Source: Xenopus tropicalis
Taxonomy: Eukaryota > Chordata > Amphibia > Anura > Pipidae
DNA length: 64,000 nt
Assembly (NCBI RefSeq): GCF_000004195.4
Contig: NC_030678.2
Span: 56,947,378 to 57,011,377 of the forward strand
Direction of reading: 5' to 3'
Shown here: piece by piece, positions 32,712-43,340 of the stretch
Numbering within the stretch: the first letter of the stretch is position 1
How the letters are laid out: the number at the start of each line of letters is the position of its first letter
The notes under the pieces: generated by a model
The model's input: only the letters and a program-made list of their open reading frames with translations
Databases searched by the model: none
What the model was told of the DNA's origin: nothing
Made by a program: the position numbers and the translations under genes

Positions 32712-33450
32712 TTAAAGGGGACCTGTCACCCTAAGAAATAACTCCAAATTATTTTCTATATTGTTAGTTGAGCAAAATAAACTTCACTTACTCTATATAA
32801 ATAATATAAATCTTGTTTCCTTCTTAGAATTACTTAATCAAAGCAAGCAGGCAGGCACCATTTTGTGGAAACTGTTATAAAGGCAAACTTTGTATCTTGC
32901 CAAAATCTTGCGTATGTGCCAGAATGGGGGACCAGGCGCCCATACCCATGCACTGGCTACACAATTAGATGATGAGGAGGGAGGGGAAACGTGAGATGTG
33001 CAGTGATATCTAGGTAGTGCTGAATCGAAAGCTAAAATTATTGTCTGCCTAGCCTCAGCGCCGGATATCTGAGCCAGTCGCCCCAAGGCCGCCCCCATTC
33101 TACGCCCCCCGTGAGTGCGCGCATGTGTGTTCGCACAGGCGCACATTTAAATTCTTACAGAGCAGTTGCTCTGTATGGGAGTAAAATTTAGGTGCGGCAG
33201 GGCGGCACCTAAATTTTTGCCGCCCTAGGCCCGGGCCTTTGTGGCCTTGCCACAAATCCGGGCCTGCCTAGCTTCTATGCCTAAGGCATTGATGCGGGGC
33301 AAGCAATATATGATTGACACCTGGGATTTTTAAATGCCTTTATAATGGGTTTGGATGTGTTAATATAAAAATGAATTTGGGTTTCATGTTTAATTTGAAA
33401 AGGACTTTTATTATACAGCTTTTTATGTCTGGGTGACAGGTCCTCTTTAA
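32712..33450. mobile_element. TTAA-type element hosting a nested hAT
   Basis: The left end TTAAAGGGGACCTGTCACCC and right end GGGTGACAGGTCCTCTTTAA are inverted and each carries TTAA. The hAT MITE at 33056-33266 lies inside it and is therefore younger. No transposase is present. Confidence 0.85.
33056..33266 (+). mobile_element. hAT MITE of the 26012 family, nested
   Basis: It starts CAGCGCCGGATATC and ends AAATCCGGGCCTG. The flanks CCTAGCCT (33048-33055) and CCTAGCTT (33267-33274) agree at 7 of 8 bases. It shares GGCCCGGGCCTTTGTGGCC with the copy at 26012. Confidence 0.85.
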
Positions 33451-33628
33451 GGTTGTTGAAAACAGCTAGTGACTCTTTTTCCAAGAAATGTTATTGGTAT
33501 ACATTTTTTTAATTTTATTGACTTCTAGATATCATAATCACACTAGGCTCCAAGCTAGAGTCGTCTTCAGGACACACAAATATACCCAGTGAAGTAGCAA
33601 CATATATAAGTGAAAGAAGCACCAAAAG

Positions 33629-33670
<42 letters not shown>
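33629..33670. repeat. (GA)n microsatellite
   Basis: About 42 bp of GA with one slipped G. Confidence 0.95.
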
Positions 33671-33737
33671 CTGGGACTTTGTGTTTTATTGAAAGAAATA
33701 ATTGAAGAATTTCTTTCAATAAAACTTATATACTATA

Positions 33738-34390
33738 TTATAAACCTGTGGCTTGTCAGACTGTAAATAACTGTTTTAAATACCTATGTGCTGTTTATCT
33801 ATTAGAGTAATCCCCTTGCTCTCCTAGACTGCAATCTGCTACACAAATTATTCTGGGGTGTCTATTGGTTTTAAATAGTTATATATATATACACCACAGA
33901 GCAATGATTTGTTTCCAACTTACGATCAGTAGCAGATTGCAGACTATATGTATTCTACAGAAATAATTACACTTAAATGAGAGCTAAATGTAATAATTCT
34001 GGTGCAATTATATGTATAGCTTTGTATAAGACAGCTTTGCCTTTTCTAGCTCCTGGGGGTGCTGTAGTTAAATAAACCTCATTCTGTAGCTTTTGGTAAA
34101 TTCTATGCCTTCCATGAAATGCCATGTACATGGTGCCCAGTCCGATCACAAGTGCCACTCTTAAGTGATTTGTAGGTATGAAAAGAAACCTGGCTGTATT
34201 GAGCTGTATAGGTAGGCTCTATATCAGGAATACTAGTCACCCATGCAAATCTTTTTAGGCAGCCCAGAGTTCTTGTATAAGTAGAAAACAAAGAATCTGA
34301 ATAGAAGAGCAAGGGGATTACTCTAATAGATAAACAGCACATAGGTATTTAAAACAGTTATTTACAGTCTGACAAGCCACAGGTTTATAA
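33738..34390. mobile_element. Element bounded by perfect 85-bp inverted repeats
   Basis: 33738-33822 and 34306-34390 are exact reverse complements over 85 bp, starting TTATAAACCTGTGGCTTGTC. A smaller inverted pair lies inside (TAGACTGCAATCTGCTAC near 33826 and its near-complement near 33929). The 480-bp centre has no coding potential. The superfamily is unknown; both ends finish in TTATAA. Confidence 0.8.
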
Positions 34391-34970
34391 TTCTTGGTTG
34401 AACATTTAGAGGGTTTTTAGGAGGGAATCCCCTACCTTACATACATTTCTCTGCATATGTCTTATAATTCTTATCCAGCAGGGACACAGTTAACTGGGTA
34501 TGCAAGTATTAGAAAATCCCCTGTAGCACCACTAGATGGCAGTATTGCACTAGTCACAACTAAAAGAACAAGCCAGGCATGACAATGTGTGGTTAGCTGG
34601 CGAAGATGAAATTGGAACATAGTCATTAATCTTTCTAGTTAGCAAGTGGGAAATGATAGAATGTGTCAAATTGATCAGAGAGGGGAACTTGCATTTTCAA
34701 TGAAAATTGTACATAGGGAGAAGTTTTTTGACCTACAGAGGGCACTGTGTCACTGGGAATTCCTTGTTTTATAAGAATTGCATTTGATACAAACGCAAGG
34801 CTCGCAAGCAGCAACGGATTTAAATTCTTAATTTCCTAGTATATTGCTTGCTGTTTTTTATGTCTCTTGTCAATATGAATTCCAAAATTTTCTGGCTCAA
34901 TGTGTGAAGCAAACCATTGATAAAGATATCAGTTAGCATTCAGGAGCTTATAGTTCTTAGAAAAAGATGA

Positions 34971-35027
34971 TGGATAGATAGATGATGATAGATAGATAGA
35001 TGATAGATCGATAGATACATAGATACA
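34971..35027. repeat. GATA/GATGATA microsatellite, left of the LINE
   Basis: GATAGATAGATGATAGAT repeats run up to the LINE 3' tail. Similar repeats resume at 36223. Confidence 0.9.
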
Positions 35028-36221
35028 TTACATTAACATTTATTTATAAAGCGCCAACATATTCCGCAGCGCTGTGGGTTACATACATTGGACATACAGA
35101 ATAACATATAAAGCAATCAATAACTGATACAAGAGGTGAAGAGGGCCCTGCCCAAAAGAGCTTACAATCTACAAGGAGAAAGGGTTGAGACACAAGGTGT
35201 GGGAATGGGCATGACCAGAGTTGTGAGAGGTGAGGCACAGGGTGTTGCTAAACTAGATTAGGGTAAGCTTCTCTGAATAAATGTGTTTTTAGAGATCTCT
35301 TGAAGGCAGAGAGATTGGGAGATAGTCTGATTAGTTTGTGGGAGTGAATTCCAGAGAAGGGGGGCAGCCCTTGCAAAGTCTTGAATGCGAGTGTGTGAGG
35401 AGGGAATGAGAGAGGAGTTGAGGAGCAGGTCAGTAGAGGAGCGTAACAAGCGGGTTGGATGGTACCTAGAGATGAGTTCAGAGATGGTGGGGCAGAGATG
35501 TAGTCCGGGCGAGATATTATAAGAGAGTGAATAAGAATTTTGGCAGCATCTTGGGTGATAAATGATCGGATTTTGGAGATATTTCTTAGGTGAAAGTGAC
35601 ACGATTTGATAAGTGATTGGATATGAGGAGTGAAGGACAGGGCAGAATCAAGGATAACCCCAAGGCCTGGGAAGATGGGGTGATGGTAGAATTGTTAACC
35701 GTTATAGATACCTCGGGAACAATGTGGGCTTTGGATGGGGGAAAGAGAACCAATTCAGTTTTAGAGAGGTTTAATTTAAGGTAACGTTGGGACATCCAAG
35801 TGGAGATAGCGGACAGGCAGGAAGAGACGCGAGTTAGAAGCTCTGGGTTGAGATCAGGAGAGGAAATATAGATCTGAGTATCGTCAGCATAGAGGTGGTA
35901 CTGAAAGCCAAAAGAATTGATTAGTTTGCCAAGTGAGGAGGTATAGAGAGAAAATAGTAAGGGGCCCAGGACAGAGCCTTGGGGAACCCCGACAGAAAGA
36001 GGCAAGGGAGAAGATGATTCACTATTGTAAGAGACACTGAAGGATCGATCTGAGAGATAAGATGAAAACCAGGATAAGGCAGTGTCACGAAGGCCAAGAG
36101 AGCGGAGAGTCTGGAGGAGAAGAGGGTGATCCACAGTGTCAAAAGCAGAGATCGAGAAGTATTAGTAGCGAGTAGTGTTTTTTGGCTTTAGCCGAAAGGA
36201 GGTCATTTGTTAGTCGGGTTA
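35028..36221 (-). pseudogene. 5'-truncated LINE (L2/CR1-like) with reverse transcriptase fragment
   Basis: The minus-strand frame from 36134 reads [13 protein letters not shown], then the RT signatures [15 protein letters not shown] and [12 protein letters not shown], then [20 protein letters not shown] frameshift near 35,600 moves the tail into another frame (FARAAPLLWNSLPQTNQT, a typical LINE C-terminal motif). The 3' tail at 35028-35230 (TTTATAAAGCGCCAACATAT) recurs alone at 54233. Only the later RT part survives. The clade is inferred. Confidence 0.85.
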
Positions 36222-36222
36222 G

Positions 36223-36284
36223 AGATAGATAGATAGATAGATGATAGATAGATGATAGATAGATAGATGATAGATAGATAGATA
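36223..36284. repeat. GATA microsatellite, right of the LINE
   Basis: GATAGATAGATGATAG repeats of the same composition as those left of the LINE. Confidence 0.9.
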
Positions 36285-36299
36285 TTCTCTTTGATATCT

Positions 36300-36500
36300 G
36301 ATTTCCGTTTTCTGTTTATAAATTAAATCAAAATGTTGAAGGTCTATTCACATCTATAATTATCTGTGCGTGTACACATGTGCACGCAGGGTTAATGATC
36401 TAAGTAATTGCCGGGGACTTGATTCTCTGCGCAGCTTCGATTCACCCTCGGTTAATTTGACTGCTCCAGCGTGACAGACAATCCTGAATAATCTGGTGAA
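36300..36500. other. Candidate conserved noncoding segment
   Basis: A low-repeat stretch with homeodomain-like TTAAT/TAATT motifs (GGGTTAATGATCTAAGTAAT, GGTTAATTTGACTG) amid AT-rich sequence. The call rests on composition only. Confidence 0.25.
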
Positions 36501-37244
36501 GGCAGACACACGCGCACACGCACACACACACTGCTCTTTATGACAGACGTGAGTCATTTTAATCCACTTTTGAAAGGCTTAATCCTTTGGTGGATGGAGT
36601 AGTTGTAGAACTGTGCAATGTTTTAGTGTCCAGGGGCTTGGGAATTAATGGGCAGAAACTTCATGAATTAGTGCAGCTCTCCTATAGTCTGACAAAGCCA
36701 CCTTATTAGGGGTAAGCAACCAAACAGTAAACGTATGTTGATAATATACTTTTCATTTTCTGAAGCAGCATTTGCTCATACATTTGTTTTTTTCCTTTCC
36801 ATGTCAACAGATATTTCCTATGTTATCCCTACCCATGCCCCACCCAGCTAATATTTTAAAAGACCAAACCCCTATTACTCACTTGTCTTCATGAAGAGTA
36901 ACCAAGAGTAACCAAGAAACAAACAAATCTATAGCTGACGCAAAGGTCCATCTGGAAAGGAAAATCACAGTAACTTGTGGAAGTCTATCACTAGGGAGAG
37001 ACCAACTACATCTCGATACACACAGCATCCTTAAATGAGAAGGAAAGGCTAGTAAAGAGTTAATTTCAAGCTGCAGGCAAACCTTCAGTTGTATCAATAG
37101 TGCCCTTAAGTCTCCCCATATTTCACCTGTTCAGAAGATCAGAAGCCAAACAGGAAGAAAAAGCGCTGAGCTGTGTAAAGAAAGTTCCCATAATGCCTCG
37201 CTCCTGCACCGAGACCGAGACCAGTGTACATGCTCAGTTAGACT

Positions 37245-37559
37245 TAGGGGCCGATTCATTAAAACACAAGTTTGAATCCCGAATGGGAAAAATTCGGATT
37301 GGATACGATATTTTGTGAAGATCGCAAATATCACGAAAATGCTTACGAAAAAATCATATTAGTCACGATAATATCGTATTGGCGATCCGAAAGCCACAAA
37401 ATTTTCGTACCGAACGATTGTAAACAGCGGCAGAACCTTTCCAAATTTTTCGCGCAAGCGTATGAATAAGTTGCGCAAGCGTACGTAAAAGTCGTGCAAA
37501 AAAGGCTTGCAAGTGCGAAAAAATCGGCGAAAATGCGCGTCTTAATAAATCTCCCCCTA
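37245..37559. mobile_element. TA-flanked MITE, nested
   Basis: TAGGGGCCGATTCATTAA is inverted as TTAATAAATCTCCCCCTA. TA lies at both borders (37245 and 37558). The interior has many CG-containing A/T-rich words (TCACGAAAAT, GCGCAAGCG). Confidence 0.65.
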
Positions 37560-37666
37560 TGAGTCAGCTTCTGCTGATTGGCTCAGATCCACATTTCTAA
37601 GGGGGGGAGTAAGTTCTTAGCATTCTTGAGGGAGGGGGGAGCAGGAGAGGGGAAAGAGCAGAGAGC

Positions 37667-37869
37667 CAGGGTCGGACTGGGGTGGTGCAGCCAGCCGCGT
37701 CCCCTAACCCCCCCCGCAGGGCCCCCACCTGATGTCCTCCCCGAGCGCGTATAAATTGAATGCGTCAGGGGAGGAACAGTCAGCAGGGGGAGCGCCGGCA
37801 AAGGTCGGACTGGGCCGTTGGGGCCCACCAAGATTTTTCCCGGTGTCCCGGCAGCCCAGTCCGACCCTG
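37667..37869. mobile_element. hAT MITE with perfect 8-bp target duplication, nested
   Basis: CAGGGTCGGACTGG is inverted exactly as CCAGTCCGACCCTG. CAGAGAGC flanks both sides (37659-37666 and 37870-37877). It is 203 bp and GC-rich. Confidence 0.92.
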
Positions 37870-38019
37870 CAGAGAGCTGTATGTCTCTGGCACAGGATTA
37901 CAGTCACAAGAAATCTTTTGACAGATAAGTCAGTGCAGCATTTCTGTGAGTGCTTATGGCTGTAATTACATAGACCTTTCTGATAAAGCTTACTTAGTTT
38001 TTACCTTTCTAAAAGGGTA

Positions 38020-41000
38020 AAGGGGAGAAAGCCCAGCTACACTTTAAATCTGGATCTCTAGGCAGATTAGGCTGCATGGCAGAAAGCTACATCATGGGAA
38101 CTCTATTCTAAAACGAGTGGAGCGTTCTGTAAACAACGTGACAGTTGAACATGTTCACATTTTCACATGCCTCAGAAAGGCTTATCCAGTCAGGGTTTTT
38201 CTTGGGGCTCCCAGAAAACCTGTGCCTGAGTAAGCCACTGTCGGTGACAGTACTGTGCAGCTCTGATAGATGATATTTATGGTGGTGGCAGAAGCCCTTT
38301 GCATTGTTATGCAAAATTGGAGTGTGTAAGGATATTTCTGCACTATAGATTTCAGGGATATCTTGCAACATAAATACCACACCATGTGCAAAAGTAAGAC
38401 ATTTAAATAAGTTTTAAGGCTTTTATGCCTTTAAAGGTGAGGCAATTTAGCAAAACTACTAGTATGCCCATGTTTAACCAATTCCATTTGATTTTGGGTA
38501 GAAGAACAAAGAAAGTCTGGCAATGTAGTTTTCATTTTAGTGGGCAGATAAACAAAAAACTACAATGGCCCCGACTAGAATTGCAATATACTATAGGGAC
38601 AATGGTATTAAAACAGCAGCGTATGGCAGCTACAGGGCAACCCATTCCTGGTCAATATTTTATTGAGATATTAGAAAAATACTGATTCAGAGATCTGACT
38701 TAACCAGTAGTAACCTTGACTTTATTTCTGTAATAACTAGGCTTCATGGAATAATATTAGAATAGCTGAATGGATCATCCTGTTTCTTTGTTATACAATA
38801 GGTAAGATTTTTTTGTGCCTATGCTATACTACTAGTAGGATCAGCTTGCGTCTTGTTTTAGATAGATATCAAATTAATAATTATATCAAATTAATCATTA
38901 TCATGGGAACATCAGTAAAAAAATAACATCACATTTGTATCTCTTGGTACCAATGCCTGGCCACATTAATAAGGTGTTGTACCTTGTATTATTCTCCCAT
39001 TTTATACTCCTGTTTGACAGATCCTTAATCTTGTATACACTACAATTCGTGTCAAGTGGCCTGCATTTTCTTTTTATATACCTGCTCGTGGTTTCAATCA
39101 CTGCCTTTGGTTCTGTCCCAAGACCCCATGTGTCCATACAGCCTTTAGGATGTTCTATTTGCAGCTTTATTGAGAGTCCCTGACTAGTGCAATATTCTAT
39201 TAGCCTATTCCCTTTTCTCCTTTCCATGCCCAATGTTACACAGCACGTGTATGTGGCAGCCTGTCATGCTGTTGTGCTGAAAGCCTGCTTTTCCCAGCGT
39301 AGACTGCAAAGTTCAGGCACAGCAGGGACACATATAATTAAACAGAGCCAGACTGTTCAGTGGGCAGTCAGTCACGGATATTTAATTAGCCAGGGCTGGC
39401 GGCTTGTTGGTTTCTTGGCTAAAAACCGAAGATCAACAACTAGCAGGTTCCGTAGGTCTAATGTATGTGGCAGCTGTTTTTGACCGCAGATCATATATAT
39501 TCACCGGAATGCTTTTGAAAAAACTGCATAAAATAGCAGAAATATCAACAATGGCACCAGCCTGAGTGCAAAAAGAAAAACCCTTGTTCTTTGTAGAATG
39601 TTTATTAAAAAATTATGTTTTATTTACTACAACTTTTCAGATGTATGAAATTGTTCTTGGTGCAGGAAAGTAACAGCACTACATAGAATAATAATGAAAA
39701 AAATGTTATAATAATGCCTTAAAGAATAAAGGGGTGGTAATGACCTTAGCTATATTATCCTTTTCTTATATTACCATTATATATTCAACTGCCCAAGATC
39801 TAGTTTGCCTATCAAAGACCCACATACTACAGGCAATCAATGTATCCATGACCCATAGGAAACCCACCCAAACATTATGAGAATTACTGTGGCTTATTTA
39901 CTAATATAGGTGCTAAACTACTCCAATATCTTATTGCAAATATACTGTATCACTGGTGCTAGCCAAAGATACAAGTGTAACATTTCATACAGGACCATTA
40001 GCTTACACATAAAGGACCTTAATTATGTCCTCATGCAACCAGATGTATCATTAAGTAATTAGCTGGAGCCCACTGCTGACTGCCGCACTCCCCTGGCTGG
40101 ACCCAGCATGACCCCTAGGATTATAGTGACAAAATGAAACATTACTGCTGGGTCATTGGGCTATGGAAGGAGGGAGTGTGCGTCTGAACAACAATGCTGA
40201 ACAGAGAACGGTTGTTCCATTAGGCTGCCTGGCAGCCTTGAAAGTGACAAAAGCACAACCAATGACACAGGAGCACACCTGTCAATCATGATGTGATGCC
40301 AATCAAGATGCGACTCCGAAGCAGCACTGGTAAGAGGAACAGGAGAGCAGAAGCTCAGAACTGGGAAACTGAGAAAGAACAGCTGTCATTAAAAACAGTA
40401 TAAAATGTTTTATAGATTGTATTAAGACACTCATCACAGCTTATTAAAGGATACGTTTTAATCATTAATGCATTTCATGATAGTTCCCCTTTAAGGTGTT
40501 ACATTTGTTAAATGTAAGCAAGAACACTACCATCTAAGAAGGCATATGCAGCTTTTTTAATCAATATGTTTAGAATTGCAGTAGGTCCTTTTCTAAACAA
40601 AACTAAAGGGGTTGCCAACACACATTACCAAGGTATTTTACAATGCCTTTTATACCATATTCCAATGGTAACAGCATGCAGTTGTAGTACAGCAAATTAG
40701 TATTGTATTGTTAATTCAAATGGCTTGAATGCATTTTCCCATTTTCTACAGGGCCATAGCCCACCAAATGCATGTTGATCAGTTATTGGATCTGCAATCA
40801 GAGCTAAATATATTAAACATGTTTTTCTACTGTCTCTTGATATTAGATTATAGGGTGATTTTGTTAAGTCAAAATTTCAGAGACTGGCAGAATTGGTGAA
40901 CTGGATTCTGTTTGGAGAACCAACTTGCATCTGCTATGAAATTTGGGTTTCATGTCAGAAATGCAATACCTGATTCTTGCTTACACCTGCTACAGGCAGA

Positions 41001-41280
41001 CATGACTGTGATATGGAGAATGGTAAAAGCTTCCTACCTCAAAAATTGGAAATGAAACCTAGGCAACTCAACTCAGCTCAATCTTTCTCCACCGCAAGGA
41101 CCAGGACCATTTTAGTAGATGGGCAAAGGGGCATTTGCCCAGGACCCACCAGGATTGAGGTTTATTCTATCACAAAGTTCTTGGAGCAGTGTGACCCACA
41201 AGTGAAATTTACATGCTGCATTCAAAATTGCAACCTGTTGTAATGTAATTGCAATGCTTTGTTATCCCTTTCTGTTCTCT
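38020..41280. other. Intergenic stretch without a recognised gene
   Basis: No convincing coding region or complete repeat was found. 39,240-39,490 holds TATTTAATTAGCCAGGGCTG and other homeodomain-like words and is a candidate conserved noncoding element. The open frames are short and lack family motifs. Confidence 0.5.
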
Positions 41281-41467
41281 GGGCCTGACTTTTAGGCTAG
41301 TGCCATACGGGGCTCATTCTCATCCTGAGGATAAAGCAGGCCCAGAATCCGCCCCTCTGCTTACAGTCTTCTCATTTGACTTCACCTAGAGCTGCAGCCT
41401 TGGCCCAGGTGCAGGCACAAGGAGCAGATTTTTTTGCCAAAATGCATAGTAGCGCACAGGTCAGGTC

Positions 41468-41770
41468 TAGTGATGTGCAAATCTGTCCCGTTTCGCTTCA
41501 CCATAAAATTTGCGAAACGGCAAAAAATTCGCGAAACGCATTTGTCGCGCAATTTTTTTGTCGCCTGTGTCTCTTTTATCACCCACCCTTTTTTGACCCG
41601 ACCATGCCTTTTTTGACGCAACCACACCCAATATGACAAAAAAAAAATCTGCGCGGTGAATTTTTCCGCGGCAAATTTTCACTGAAGTTTCGTAAAAAAA
41701 AAATCGCCAATGGCGAAATGCGGAAATTCGCTGTGAATCCATGCCTGCCGAAAAAATTTGCTCATCACTA
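41468..41770. mobile_element. hAT (Ac-like ends) MITE with perfect 8-bp target duplication
   Basis: TAGTGATGTGCAAATC is inverted as TTTGCTCATCACTA. GTCAGGTC lies on both sides (41460-41467 and 41771-41778). The interior has TTCGCGAAACG-type palindromes. A partial relative is at 59258. Confidence 0.88.
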
Positions 41771-42477
41771 GTCAGGTCTTCTTTATATTTTTTATTCAGC
41801 TGGCTTGCAAATTTGTTTCAGGGGTCAGAGTCAGCAGTGCAGAAAATGTAAATAGGCAGACAGATATGGCTTTTTTTTTTATAGCAATTGCACTTACAGA
41901 TAACTGTAATACTGTTTATAGTTTGTATATAATGATATCTGGATGGTTGCTTAGAATTAAGTTTTTTTTACTACACCAAAATAGCTTTTGTTGTGAGGTT
42001 TGGTTAAAAAGACAAACTTTACAGATTCAGAATTCCCTTTATTAATGTGAGCCATAAATTAGTACTATGTACCATAAACACCAGTAAAAAGCATAGCTTA
42101 AAAACTAGAAAAATGCCTTTTACAAATGACTCATGTCATGGAAACAGCCACACAGGTCAAAAGGATTCCATCAACAACAGATTAAGTATTTGTATTAGAA
42201 AATAAGGTGTAATTAGATTGGCATTGAAAAAAAATATTTTTTTATTGTTTATGATGTATCTACTTTTTCTGTTGCACAAGACAATATATTTCACTCTGTT
42301 TCCTTCAAGTCTGTAGATGATAGCTTTCTGGTAGCTTTCTGTATAACAGAAAATTAGGCTTGATTAGTGGTCCTTGTCTAAATCACAAATCACTGCTTTA
42401 AAGCATGACGAGATAAGGAGAAAGAATCGGGATAAAATTATCACTTGTATTTATTTATATTTTTATCTCTCCCAGTT

Positions 42478-43050
42478 GTTGTGTGTAAACAAATGATCAG
42501 GTTGCTGTGTGATCATGTAAAGCTACTGCCACAAGTGGGTGATTCTTGGCCTGATGATAAATGCAGGCCAAGAATCTGTCCCTACACTCCTAAGGGCAGT
42601 GACACACGTTGCGATTAGTCGTCTGCGATAAATCTTCGTGTGCGACGAATCTGCCATCCCACTGGCGATTTGCATTGGGATGGCATTACAGGGAGATTAG
42701 TCGCCCAGGGTAACAAAGATTTATTGTGGGCCACTTAACTCCCTGTGTGCCACTGCCCTAAAAGCTTCTTTATGTGCCTGCATTCAGAGTCATTGTGCTG
42801 GCCCAGGTGCAGGGACGGATATTAGCACAGAACTGCTCGAGTATGCAGTTCCGTGCTGAAATCTGCTCTGTGTACCTGCACCCAGTTTGATGCAAATATC
42901 TCCAGACGCAGGCACATAAAGACGCTTTTAGGACCATGAGGGTAGATTCTTGGCCTGGGTTTATCCTCAGACCAAGAATCGCCCACTTGTGGCAGTAGCT
43001 TTACATGACCACACAGCAACCATATCATTTGCTTACACTCAAGAGAGAGA
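42478..43050. mobile_element. Foldback element with about 100-bp arms, split by a nested MITE
   Basis: The left arm (42478-42577: GTTGCTGTGTGATCATGTAA, GCTACTGCCACAAGTGGGTG) is the inverse of the right arm (about 42945-43045). The Harbinger-like MITE at 42594-42758 sits just inside the left arm. A related piece lies at 41290-41467. Confidence 0.7.
42594..42758. mobile_element. PIF/Harbinger-like MITE, nested
   Basis: GGGCAGTGACACAC is inverted as GTGTGCCACTGCCC, with TAA on both sides (42591-42593 and 42759-42761). It shares GGGAGATTAGTCGCCC with the foldback at 26388. Confidence 0.78.
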
Positions 43051-43340
43051 GAATCACCCACATATGGCACTAGCCTAAAAGAAAAAAGCATTTCCATTGA
43101 CACCAAGTTCGTTGGCAGGATTCAGGAGCTTTACCACCAGTTAAAAACCACTGGGGGAGAATATGCCTTGTACGCCATGAGCCTCATGTCACTTTTGACT
43201 CTCCATAAGTTGCATGACACCTTGTTAATTCTATTCACAGTAACCTCACACCATTCACAACCTCTGTTAGTTTCAGTTGTCACCTCTCTGAATAGTTACA
43301 TTGTACATTGCACTATTGTAATTGGATTATTGGAAGAATT

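Larger units (their letters stand above)
37031..38010. mobile_element. TTAA-type element hosting two nested MITEs
   Basis: The left end TTAAATGAGAAGGAAAGGCT is inverted approximately as AAGCTTACTTAGTTTTTACC then TTTC. Inside lie a TA-flanked MITE (37245-37559) and a hAT MITE (37667-37869). Relatives occur at 3522 and 28760-29048. Confidence 0.65.

Noticed and set aside
37583..37965. Overlapping Pro/Gly-rich open frames near 37.6-37.9 kb
   Set aside because: They lie in the GC-rich hAT MITE at 37667-37869 and are open because of composition.
38901..39483. Open frames of 82-110 residues
   Set aside because: No recognisable domain, overlapping frames on both strands, no splice or promoter context.
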